NCBI GenBank assembly: GCA_018623155.1 | Contig: JAAZVZ010000006.1 | Coordinates: 1-64,000 of the forward strand | Source of the DNA: Glaciecola sp. | GTDB lineage: Bacteria; Pseudomonadota; Gammaproteobacteria; Enterobacterales; Alteromonadaceae | Direction: 5' to 3' | DNA: 64,000 nt | Shown: piece by piece, positions 26,908-34,410 of the stretch | Numbering within the stretch: the stretch's first letter is position 1 | Layout of the letters: each line of letters starts with the position of its first letter | Made by a program: the position numbers and the translations under genes | The notes under the pieces: model-generated | Databases searched by the model: none | The model's input: only the letters and a program-made list of their open reading frames with translations | What the model was told of the DNA's origin: nothing

Positions 26908-27735
26908 TTACCCTAGAGACTGCACTTTGAGTTGATTGCGAATGAGATCAAACATGACATTAAAACTAGGAGAGAGATGCTCAAAAAACACATCATGGCT
27001 AATGTAATAAGGTGCGCGAACGCCATGGTAGTATACCGGTGGCCCGATTTGTTTGAACCTGATACCAATAAAAGCCATGCTCTTCGCCAGCCGGGGCTCC
27101 ATCATGACGTAGGTATGGGGAATGCGATGGTTATATACTTGTCCGGCAGCGGCAAGGTATAGACCGATAGCGATAAATGGAAAGCAACGCAACTCATCTT
27201 CTGAATAATCACTTTCGTTAATTACACCGGTCCCTGAACCATCAAATTTATCCGCTTGTCGACGGCGAAAATCAAACGGCACTGCGAGTCGGGAGATCTC
27301 ACACACAGAGCCTCGAGGGAAGTTACTTGGATGATATTCTAGTTCGGTAATGCTCTCTGAACAATAACGCTCAATGGGGAGCACTTCGTTGTCGTGCTTT
27401 GGCCACACAACTCGTACGGTTCCGGCAAACGATTGCGAGCCCAAATGTTGTAAGACGCAATGTAACGAATAGGCATCAAATTCATCTCGTTCTTGTTGCG
27501 TATCATTAGCCGGTTCAAATTCTTCTTCAATACAATAGACTTGGTATCGGATACCGTATACGACATTCTTAAGCTCTGGCTTTTGTGCGTCGAGCATCAA
27601 AAAATACCGAGAGAAATGTTTGGAAATCTTTCTCGCATCGTTGAATTTTAAGAATAACCCCCACAGTCGCTTTAACTTTTTGAGAAGCGAGGTCTGTTTG
27701 GGTTTATTGATTGCAATATCCACACTGATATCCAC
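26908..27735 (-). CDS. PEP-CTERM/exosortase-associated acyltransferase
   Basis: A 275-residue GNAT-fold protein related to autoinducer synthases/N-acyl amino acid synthases. Landmarks are VYGIRYQVYCIEEEFEPAND (about 62-81), DEFDAYSLHCVLQH, GTVRVVWP and EISRLAVPFDFRRRQ. This is the arrangement of the acyltransferase family that occurs with exosortase systems. It probably transfers a fatty acyl group from acyl-ACP to an amino group; the acceptor is unknown. It forms a likely operon with ydcF-like (41 bases upstream) and thiF-like (13 bases downstream). Weakly basic N-terminus; no membrane segment. Confidence 0.85.
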   Translation of the reverse strand: MDISVDIAINKPKQTSLLKKLKRLWGLFLKFNDARKISKHFSRYFLMLDAQKPELKNVVYGIRYQVYCIEEEFEPANDTQQERDEFDAYSLHCVLQHLGSQSFAGTVRVVWPKHDNEVLPIERYCSESITELEYHPSNFPRGSVCEISRLAVPFDFRRRQADKFDGSGTGVINESDYSEDELRCFPFIAIGLYLAAAGQVYNHRIPHTYVMMEPRLAKSMAFIGIRFKQIGPPVYYHGVRAPYYISHDVFFEHLSPSFNVMFDLIRNQLKVQSLG

Positions 27736-27776
27736 TGACTACGGGTCTAGTCAGAAGTGTAGACAACAATTTTGAA

Positions 27777-28568
27777 TTACGCCGAGAATTTGCGAATTTT
27801 TATTGAGATATCGTAGTAAAAATACGAAAGATACTCGTATAACCCCATATACACTCTGTGCAGTGAGTCAATGGCAGGGGCATTTACCTTTAGTTTGATC
27901 TGACCACTGGTAAGAAAATCCACCGGAAAAAGAATTTTGTTGACCAAACCAAGTTGCGACATCAGCAAATCGACTCGTCGCATGTGCGTCGCAGATGAAA
28001 CAATAATTGGATTGCCTTGTGAGAGATAAGCAAAAGCTTCTTGCAATTCGGTCTGTGTGTTAAACGGACCATCTGGGGAACTGGGCACCAGGATAATATC
28101 TTCCTTAGGTATCCCTCGTGCCATAAAGTATTGTGCAGCAAATTCGTTATAAGGCGTTTGGCTTTGTGTCAAAAACGGCCCCCCGGTCAATATGATGGGT
28201 TTTTTGATGTGTTGATACAAAAAATACGCATTACTGAGACGCTGTATGGTTGCTCGGGACCACAAGGCATGTTCGGCTAAGTCACTGTTAGCAAAATAAT
28301 ACCCAGCTAAGGGCAGTATGTGAGTCGCTTCGTGCAAACTTGGGTCAGTTAACTCAATAGACGGAGCAGTATGCTCAAGCGGTTTGAGTAACCAGCTGGA
28401 AAACGTATATTGGGAGCAGACCAACAACCATGCCACGCTCAACACTGCAAAGCGCTGTGCCAGTACGGTTCTTTTGAAGCCCATCAATACAGCTGCAAAC
28501 AGTAATCCTAACAAAAACTGATTGATGGGAGAGCACAACGCGATGATGAGACTTTTCACAGATTTCAT
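27777..28568 (-). CDS. YdcF/ElyC-like (DUF218) envelope protein
   Basis: A 263-residue protein with two N-terminal hydrophobic segments (about residues 7-30 and 38-58) followed by a DUF218 domain: ILPLAGYYFANS, ILTGGPFLTQSQTPYNEFAAQYFMARG and DIILVPSSPDGPFNTQTELQ. The family includes ElyC and SanA, which influence envelope integrity and lipid-carrier-dependent steps. It heads the minus-strand set with the acyltransferase and ThiF-like gene and is divergent from the protease at 28634, with 65 bases between. A role in undecaprenyl-phosphate supply for the polymer is inference. Confidence 0.82.
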   Translation of the reverse strand: MKSVKSLIIALCSPINQFLLGLLFAAVLMGFKRTVLAQRFAVLSVAWLLVCSQYTFSSWLLKPLEHTAPSIELTDPSLHEATHILPLAGYYFANSDLAEHALWSRATIQRLSNAYFLYQHIKKPIILTGGPFLTQSQTPYNEFAAQYFMARGIPKEDIILVPSSPDGPFNTQTELQEAFAYLSQGNPIIVSSATHMRRVDLLMSQLGLVNKILFPVDFLTSGQIKLKVNAPAIDSLHRVYMGLYEYLSYFYYDISIKIRKFSA

Positions 28569-28633
28569 TTAATTAATAAGCAAACGTACCGAAACAGTCT
28601 AGACTAATAGTCAGTTTATTCAAAGGAATGAGT

Positions 28634-29395
28634 ATGAAGAAGTTTGTCTTACTGGTCGCAGTGTTGGTTGTCACCACAATGAGTGTGAGTGCTAATGACT
28701 TAGTCCACACAATTAAAACCGTTAAGAACGGGGTAGTGGCCATAGGTCTGCATACCCCACTCGAATCGAGTGCGCCATCTATTAGAGGCACTGGGTTTGT
28801 GTTTGGCAACGGTCGATACATTGCGACCAATTATCACGTCGTCGCCCAGACGCTCGACCCAAGTATCGTACAAAATTATGTCGCGTTAGCGGGAGAAGGG
28901 CGTGCGCCGGTGATGCATAAGTTATCCATTGTTGCGATTCAGCCGGTTCACGATTTGGCGATATTGCAGTTAGAGACTCCGTTGGCACCCCTCGCGCTCA
29001 GTGAAGATGCGTTTTTACCAGAGGGGTCGATGGTGGCATTAACTGGATTTCCAATTGGTTCTGTCCTTGGTTTATATCCAGCGACGCATCAAGCCATGAT
29101 CGCAGCAATTACCCCAGATGCAATCCCCTTGCACAACACACAAGGACTCAGTCAGCGTCTCATTGATAAACTACAAGCGCCTTCTATGGTGTATCAACTG
29201 GATGGTACCGCCTATCCGGGCAACAGCGGCAGTCCTTTATATTCACCTGTTACCGGTGAAGTAGTTGGGATCATCAACAAAGTCATTGTGAGTGAAGGCA
29301 AAGAGTCGGCGATCAGCACGCCAACGGGGATCAGTTACGCCATACCCGTGAAATACCTTAGAGAACTGGCGCAAAAACACAATATTCAAGTGTGA
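28634..29395 (+). CDS. secreted trypsin-like serine protease
   Basis: A periplasmic or secreted S1-family endopeptidase of 253 residues. The signal peptide is MKKFVLLVAVLVVTTMSVSA. The catalytic triad is visible as His68 (TNYHVV), Asp107 (HDLAIL) and Ser198 (GNSGSP). No PDZ domain follows, so it is shorter than DegP/DegS. The ATG at 28634 is preferred over 28628 because AAAGGA (28622-28627) is then 6 bases upstream. Flanked on both sides by exosortase-associated genes, it may process or degrade sorted proteins; this link is inference. Some 200 non-coding bases follow. Confidence 0.85.
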   Translation: MKKFVLLVAVLVVTTMSVSANDLVHTIKTVKNGVVAIGLHTPLESSAPSIRGTGFVFGNGRYIATNYHVVAQTLDPSIVQNYVALAGEGRAPVMHKLSIVAIQPVHDLAILQLETPLAPLALSEDAFLPEGSMVALTGFPIGSVLGLYPATHQAMIAAITPDAIPLHNTQGLSQRLIDKLQAPSMVYQLDGTAYPGNSGSPLYSPVTGEVVGIINKVIVSEGKESAISTPTGISYAIPVKYLRELAQKHNIQV

Positions 29396-29516
29396 GTCTG
29401 AATGAAGACGATAAACGCAATGACCAAACAACGACTATCGGAAATACTGTCAAAATTTTTTACACTTAACTGTGTGTGCTTTAAAAATAACCATATATAT
29501 CAATAGCTTGATTTTC

Positions 29517-29532
29517 TGGTGTGAAATTTGCA
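29517..29532 (+). promoter_or_regulatory. sigma-54-like promoter of the Tat-protein/HPr-rel-A operon
   Basis: TGGTGTGAAATTTGCA has a perfect -12 TTTGCA and the GG of the -24 element with exactly ten bases between GG (518-519) and GC (530-531). The rest of the -24 element deviates (TGTG for CACG). Transcription would begin near 29543, about 60 bases before the ATG at 29602. The element TGCAGTTTT occurs here and again at 29568. It parallels the stronger site before the PEP-CTERM-type gene. Confidence 0.6.
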
Positions 29533-29601
29533 GTTTTACTAAAAAACCATAAATAAGTAGTGAACACTGCAGTTTTCTCACTGATGTGAAGGAGTGGAAT
29601 A

Positions 29602-30111
29602 ATGGAACACAAAAACGTCTCGAGGCAAGATAACCAAGCAAATGACTCGGTGTCAGCACGCAGAAAATTTTTAATTAAAACGTCTTCAGGCTTAGGGGCT
29701 GCCACAGTCATGGCTGCCTTACCCATTAAGTCAGCTTGGGCAACTGGCGTGGTAAATTCGATTGTTGCCTCTGGCAATGGCTCTGATTTTGCCAATCGTC
29801 GCACCGGCATGGATGTGAACTTTTTGAGCGTACAACAGTTGCAAAGCTTAAATTTGGATCCCAACAGTTACTTAGGATACGAGTCTGAAATCAATACAAT
29901 AAACGCTTCTACGAGCCCTATGATGCCCACGGATGCAGAAATGCGTGCAGCATTTGTGCTTAACCAACTTCTTGATGGAAGTAATGGTATCAATTATCCT
30001 GTTGTGGATCTCAGTGCTGACCCGTCCTTTACGGTGGCAGTTTTTGAAGATAAGATAGCCAATGCATCCGCCATGGACATCCAGATGGCCTATGATGCAC
30101 TCACGGCGTAA
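29602..30111 (+). CDS. Tat-signal secreted protein of the HPr-rel-A locus
   Basis: A 169-residue protein without a family I recognise. The N-terminus carries a twin-arginine signal, SARRKFLIKTSSG (about residues 18-30), followed by a hydrophobic stretch and an AWA cleavage site near residue 49. The mature part of about 120 residues is small, Asn/Ser/Asp-rich and lacks Cys. Strong AAGGAG lies 8 bases before the ATG. It is first in an operon with a PqqD-like chaperone, an HprK-related kinase and a nucleotidyltransferase, so it is the best candidate for the substrate of those enzymes. That would need a folded, cytoplasmically modified protein exported by Tat, which fits; it remains inference. 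Confidence 0.65.
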   Translation: MEHKNVSRQDNQANDSVSARRKFLIKTSSGLGAATVMAALPIKSAWATGVVNSIVASGNGSDFANRRTGMDVNFLSVQQLQSLNLDPNSYLGYESEINTINASTSPMMPTDAEMRAAFVLNQLLDGSNGINYPVVDLSADPSFTVAVFEDKIANASAMDIQMAYDALTA

Positions 30112-30147
30112 ATGCCAAACATTGAATTTGTTTAGAGGATCTCAAGG

Positions 30148-30396
30148 ATGAGTCAATTATCACGTTTTTTACAAGCAGGGGTGCATGTCCACCCTTTTTC
30201 AGACCGCAGTGGTACGGTATTGTTTAATGAAAAAACCACACAAATGCTCACAGTGTTTTTTACCCAGGACAAGCTGAATCAAGTCCTGTCAGATTATTCT
30301 CAACAAATTCCGTTGTCAGCCGATGAATTATCTATGGTCAAATCGTTAATTCGCCAAGAGTTTATTTATCAAGAACCACTGCAACAGGCGAGCTAA
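30148..30396 (+). CDS. PqqD-family peptide chaperone of the HPr-rel-A system
   Basis: An 82-residue protein with the winged-helix PqqD pattern: a beta-strand start (VHVHPFSDRSGTVLFNEKT), a helix reached by the usual T-Q-M-L step, and a C-terminal LIRQEFIYQE. PqqD-like proteins bind leader peptides of RiPP precursors and present them to modifying enzymes, normally with a radical SAM protein. No radical SAM gene is present here. It sits between the Tat protein and the HprK-related kinase, matching the PqqD member of the so-called HPr-rel-A system. Confidence 0.75.
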   Translation: MSQLSRFLQAGVHVHPFSDRSGTVLFNEKTTQMLTVFFTQDKLNQVLSDYSQQIPLSADELSMVKSLIRQEFIYQEPLQQAS

Positions 30397-30417
30397 GCAA
30401 GCTAAGAGACGCTGACA

Positions 30418-31290
30418 GTGACAGCAACTTATGATGTATTGATACCGCCGTTTAACTTTCGGGTGCAAACCGATATTGCCTTGGTGGAACAAAACCTCCA
30501 TACCCTATACGGGCAACAGGTGTTGCCTGAAGGAACTTTGCCTTTTATCGACTATCATATTGCGGTCCGCCACTCGACAGGCTTGAGACGGTGGTTTCGG
30601 CCACAAGCCTCGTTTTTTTGTGACCAACACGAACCGCTTAAGCCTTTGCATCTGAGCCAAGCGTTTGCCATGCTGGAATGGGGGATGAATTGGACCATTG
30701 CTGCACATGAACTGCAGCATGTTATTGTGCACTCTGGGATCTTAGCCAAACACAATCAAGCCATTCTCTTCCCCGCACCTCCGGGGTCGGGTAAGAGCAC
30801 AATGTCGGCGTATTTGGCGTTCAATGGTTGGCGCTTGTTATCAGATGAAATGGCCGTGATCGATCCAGAAACATTTGAAGCAATCCCTTTTGCCAGACCG
30901 ATTTGCCTTAAAAATAAGAGCATTGATTTGGCGCGGTCGTGGTTCCCTGATGCGCCGTTTTCTACTGTTGCAAAAGACACTCATAAGGGAGATGTTATTC
31001 ACTTATCCGCACCGCTTAACGAAGACGATCGCTTTGCGCCAGCGCGAATTAAAGGCATTGTGTTTCCTAAGTACAATCCAGATATCACAGACATACAGAT
31101 CACCCAACTCAACCAATCTCAAGCCATGCATGAACTTGCGGACAATGCCTTCAATTTTTCATTGATGGCACATCGAGGCTTTAAGGCATTAACGCATGTG
31201 GTGGAGCAAGCGGACAGTTATCACATTGAATATCGCGATGCCGCTGACGTCAAGGCCTTCTTAGAACAAGAGGTATTGGAATATGTCTAA
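30418..31290 (+). CDS. HprK-related kinase A
   Basis: A cytoplasmic P-loop protein of 290 residues resembling the catalytic half of HPr kinase/phosphorylase. Walker A PAPPGSGKST lies at about 119-128 and the acidic LLSDEMAVID at 140-149. The last third contains KGIVFPKYNPD. The start is a GTG, 21 bases after the PqqD-like stop with AAGAGA upstream; no better start exists. Real HprK phosphorylates a Ser of HPr; no HPr is encoded here, so the Tat protein or another partner may be the target. The 3' end overlaps the nucleotidyltransferase by 8 bases. Confidence 0.82.
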   Translation: MTATYDVLIPPFNFRVQTDIALVEQNLHTLYGQQVLPEGTLPFIDYHIAVRHSTGLRRWFRPQASFFCDQHEPLKPLHLSQAFAMLEWGMNWTIAAHELQHVIVHSGILAKHNQAILFPAPPGSGKSTMSAYLAFNGWRLLSDEMAVIDPETFEAIPFARPICLKNKSIDLARSWFPDAPFSTVAKDTHKGDVIHLSAPLNEDDRFAPARIKGIVFPKYNPDITDIQITQLNQSQAMHELADNAFNFSLMAHRGFKALTHVVEQADSYHIEYRDAADVKAFLEQEVLEYV

Positions 31291-32422
31291 GCTCGGTCAA
31301 CAAGACTTAATAAGACTCTTCGTCATGCCTCACACCGCACTGGAATATAATGAGACACAGTGGTCGAGTATCGTGCAGTTATTGCGTCATGAAAAACTCC
31401 TCGCTCGATATGGTCATCGCTTGGCCGATCATCACTTGTTAGAAGAATTGCCCTTATCTGTTCAGCATCATTTTAACAACGCGATGGATGTCACCACACG
31501 GCATATTCATCAAGTTCATCATACGGTCAAACACATCCATCGTTTGTTGGGCGAGTCTTATCAAATGATTGTCTTAAAAGGTGCGGCGTATACATTGTTG
31601 GGAGATGCCGTCAGCCGAGGGCGTATTTACAGTGATATTGATATTTGGGTGCAACAATCCGATATTGCCGGCGCTGAACAGCAACTCAAGCTGACGGGAT
31701 GGTTCAGTGATGAGATCGATGATTATGATGACCGGTATTATCGAGAATGGGCCCATGAGATCCCACCGATGTATCACGGTGGGACCGGTGCAGTCCTGGA
31801 TATGCATCATAATATTGTCCCTCCCGTGTCGGGACGTGCTGTGGATGTGAGTTTTTTTACTCAACACATAGAAGTCACCTCTTCGGGGGTGAAGGTGTTG
31901 TCGCTGCCAGCACGAACACTGCACAGCACCATTCATTTGCTGTTCAATGAAGAATGTGAATACGCGTTGCGTGATTTGACTGATTTGGTGTTGATGTTTG
32001 AACAATTCTCATTGGATGATTGGGATGGTTATCTGGCGCTTGCTGAACAAACTGGGTTTGCTAGAGAAGGTGTCATGGCCATCGCATTATGTCAAAACAT
32101 GTTGAGTCTCTCGGTACCAGAAGCCATAGCAAAACAAGCCGGACGGATACAAAAGAAAGTATCAACACGCGCATTAGTCGCTGTTTATCAACGCATTATG
32201 GCCAGCTCACATCCATTAGTGGCGAATCGCATAAGTAAAGTATGTCAAAGATTCATTTGGTTAAGAGGACATTATTTGAAAATGCCCTGGACATTATTGC
32301 TGTATCACATGATGATGAAGGCGTACCGTAGCACAGCTCAAATAGTACTAGGTAGACATATCTTTACCAAGACTGATCCTGAGTTATTGGGAACTCTTAA
32401 GACGGGACAGGATGTAAAATGA
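31283..32422 (+). CDS. nucleotidyltransferase-fold protein (NTP_transf_5-like)
   Basis: A 379-residue protein with a nucleotidyltransferase active-site pattern: VLKGAAYTLLGDAVSRGR followed by SDIDIWV at 117-123 supplies the paired acidic residues that bind metal. The rest is helical. The family is annotated as uncharacterised nucleotidyltransferase and repeatedly accompanies HprK-related kinases and PqqD-like proteins. It may transfer a nucleotide to a protein or sugar. It overlaps the kinase gene by 8 bases and is followed after 29 bases by the UDP-glucuronate epimerase. Confidence 0.75.
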   Translation: MSKLGQQDLIRLFVMPHTALEYNETQWSSIVQLLRHEKLLARYGHRLADHHLLEELPLSVQHHFNNAMDVTTRHIHQVHHTVKHIHRLLGESYQMIVLKGAAYTLLGDAVSRGRIYSDIDIWVQQSDIAGAEQQLKLTGWFSDEIDDYDDRYYREWAHEIPPMYHGGTGAVLDMHHNIVPPVSGRAVDVSFFTQHIEVTSSGVKVLSLPARTLHSTIHLLFNEECEYALRDLTDLVLMFEQFSLDDWDGYLALAEQTGFAREGVMAIALCQNMLSLSVPEAIAKQAGRIQKKVSTRALVAVYQRIMASSHPLVANRISKVCQRFIWLRGHYLKMPWTLLLYHMMMKAYRSTAQIVLGRHIFTKTDPELLGTLKTGQDVK

Positions 32423-32451
32423 CCGCACAAAATGCAAAGGGAGATGCATAG

Positions 32452-33474
32452 ATGAAAATATTAGTAACAGGCGCAGCCGGTTTTATTGGGGCTCATGTCG
32501 TGCGAGCCTTATTAGAGCGAGGCGATCAGGTTGTGGGTTTGGATAACCTGAATGACTATTATGATCCGCAACTAAAATATGACCGACTTGAGTGGATCAA
32601 CTCACATCCTAATAGTCATCTGTTTGCCTTTCACAAACTCGATGTGGCCGACCGCGATAGTCTAGAGTCACTTTTTGCCACTGAGCAATTTGAGCGAGTG
32701 ATCCACCTTGCCGCACAAGCAGGTGTGCGTTACTCAATTGACAATCCACATGCATATATTGACAGTAATATTGTTGGGTTTATGAATATTTTGGAAGGGT
32801 GTCGACATAACCAAGTACAGCATCTTGTTTATGCGTCATCCAGTTCGGTTTATGGAGCGAACGAGTCCATGCCGTTTTCGGTTTCGGATAATGTGGATCA
32901 TCCAGTTTCTTTGTATGCTGCAAGCAAAAAAGCCAATGAATTGATGGCGCATACCTATAGTCATTTGTTCGGATTACCCACTACAGGACTGCGCTTTTTT
33001 ACCGTGTATGGCCCATGGGGACGTCCTGATATGGCCCCTATAAAGTTTGCTAAAGCTATCTTGGCGGATGCGCCAATCAAGGTATATAACTATGGTAATC
33101 ATCGCCGAGACTTTACGTATATCGACGATATCGTTAACGGCGTTGTACGCACATGTGATCATATCGCTACACCTGATCCTGATTGGCAAGGAGATGCGCC
33201 AAAACCGGCTTCATCCAAAGCACCTTGGCGCGTGTACAACATTGGTGCACAAACCCCAGTGCATTTATTGAGTTTCATCGAAACGCTCGAAAACGCCATT
33301 GGCAAAACAGCCGACAAACAAATGCTACCCATGCAACCAGGCGATGTACAAGATACGTTTGCTGACGTTGAAGCGCTAGTGAACGCAGTGGATTATAGTC
33401 CAGCTGTCGGTGTCGAAGAGGGCGTGGCTCGCTTTATCCAATGGTATCGTAACTATCACAGTGATAAGGGCTAG
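32452..33474 (+). CDS. UDP-glucuronate 4-epimerase-like NAD-dependent epimerase
   Basis: A 340-residue extended short-chain dehydrogenase that should interconvert UDP-glucuronate and UDP-galacturonate. It has the NAD loop TGAAGFIG (6-13), a catalytic Ser near 131-132, and YxxxK at Tyr155-Lys159. The sequence DNLNDYYDPQLKYDRL and the RFFTVYGPWGRPDMAP motif are typical of the uronate epimerase subgroup rather than GalE. A galacturonate-type sugar fits with the putative polysaccharide lyase at 20880. AAAGGGAG lies 12 bases upstream of the ATG. The stop codon interlocks with that of the convergent patatin gene at CTAG. Confidence 0.88.
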   Translation: MKILVTGAAGFIGAHVVRALLERGDQVVGLDNLNDYYDPQLKYDRLEWINSHPNSHLFAFHKLDVADRDSLESLFATEQFERVIHLAAQAGVRYSIDNPHAYIDSNIVGFMNILEGCRHNQVQHLVYASSSSVYGANESMPFSVSDNVDHPVSLYAASKKANELMAHTYSHLFGLPTTGLRFFTVYGPWGRPDMAPIKFAKAILADAPIKVYNYGNHRRDFTYIDDIVNGVVRTCDHIATPDPDWQGDAPKPASSKAPWRVYNIGAQTPVHLLSFIETLENAIGKTADKQMLPMQPGDVQDTFADVEALVNAVDYSPAVGVEEGVARFIQWYRNYHSDKG

Positions 33475-34322
33475 CAGTCTAAAGAGTGGGTGTACGAGAC
33501 CAGTTTTCTGGGTAAATGCTCTTTGACGGTTGAGTAACCCAGTTCAAATAAACGATGTTTACTTTCTGGGGTTAAATTAAAATCCACTGAGGAAATGTCA
33601 CCCGTATCCACTACGATCGTTCGATTCCAATACTCTTGATGGACATATTCTCGAGATAACGCATCCATAAAGGTGCGCACCAACAGAGTGATGTAGGTAG
33701 GTAATTTGAATAGTCTTTTATGTGTATCTTCGCGGCTGTATTTTTTGCCCTGCAAACGAAAGCATACCGATGGTGTGCCATCTCCCTGCCAGTTTTGAAA
33801 CAGCGCATCTTCTGCCAAAATTGCACCGTCTACCAGAATATGATCTTTGTATTGTTTGAAAGAGAAGACCAAAGGGATGGACATGGAGTAGCGAACCGCT
33901 TCAGCAATGGGCATATCAGGTGTGTTACTGGCATTAAAAATAACCGGACCTCCGCCATTCACATCGGTGGCCAAGATATTCAGTAGCGTTGGACACTGTG
34001 CAAATGTCATGCCCTTGAGATAACTATTTAACCAATCTTCAAAACGATCCCCCGAGCTTAGGCCTCCTTCGGTTAACAAACGCCACCAAGAACCCTCTCG
34101 AAACTTATTAAAATCGGTATCAGCCGCTAATTGCTCCATGTCGTCTACATTGTATCCGGCGCAATACATCGCAGCGATGATGCTACCACCTGACACGCCT
34201 ACGACTTGATCAAAATGGATATCCAAGTCGTGCAATGCTTTGATGATACCGATGTGCGCGGATAGACGAGTCCCTCCTCCAGAAAAAATAGGTACGATGG
34301 AATGGTGTGTTTCAGCGCGCAT
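33471..34322 (-). CDS. patatin-like phospholipase
   Basis: A 283-residue cytoplasmic-type patatin with the oxyanion-hole loop SGGGTRLSAHIG (14-25), nucleophile Ser44 in GVSGGS and the catalytic Asp in the LVDGAIL motif (DGA) about residue 170. These enzymes hydrolyse acyl chains from phospholipids. No signal peptide. The only plausible start, the ATG at 34322, has no Shine-Dalgarno: the bases directly before it are the T-tract and stem of the glcB terminator. It may therefore be translated from a leaderless or read-through transcript. Its stop interlocks with the epimerase stop. Confidence 0.85.
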   Translation of the reverse strand: MRAETHHSIVPIFSGGGTRLSAHIGIIKALHDLDIHFDQVVGVSGGSIIAAMYCAGYNVDDMEQLAADTDFNKFREGSWWRLLTEGGLSSGDRFEDWLNSYLKGMTFAQCPTLLNILATDVNGGGPVIFNASNTPDMPIAEAVRYSMSIPLVFSFKQYKDHILVDGAILAEDALFQNWQGDGTPSVCFRLQGKKYSREDTHKRLFKLPTYITLLVRTFMDALSREYVHQEYWNRTIVVDTGDISSVDFNLTPESKHRLFELGYSTVKEHLPRKLVSYTHSLDC

Positions 34323-34361
34323 AAAAAAGCCTAAGCTAATGAAGATAATATTAGCTTAGGC
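34323..34361 (-). terminator. intrinsic terminator of glcB
   Basis: A perfect 12-base stem (34329-34340 with 34350-34361; GCCTAAGCTAAT and its complement), a 9-base loop and, on the minus strand, a run of six T at 34323-34328. It lies 50 bases after the glcB stop. The T-run directly abuts the ATG of the downstream patatin gene. Confidence 0.9.
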
Positions 34362-34410
34362 AAGGTTGGTTCGTTTTGCGAATTTGCTTATTAACTAAGC
34401 ACGAATTCGT

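Noticed and set aside
29529-29576. Direct repeat TGCAGTTTT at 29529 and 29568 before the Tat-protein gene, considered as an activator site
   Set aside because: The first copy is part of the sigma-54 -12 element and the second lies in the leader; two 9-base copies in AT-rich DNA are weak evidence.
32419-32451. 10-residue frame (MTAQNAKGDA) overlapping the nucleotidyltransferase stop and ending right at the epimerase ATG
   Set aside because: It has ATGA-type coupling on one side, but its product is only ten residues, and its own tail is needed as the epimerase ribosome site. Chance is sufficient explanation.
33471-33474. Interlocking stop codons of epimerase and patatin (CTAG)
   Set aside because: A neat convergent overlap but ordinary in compact genomes; no function is implied.
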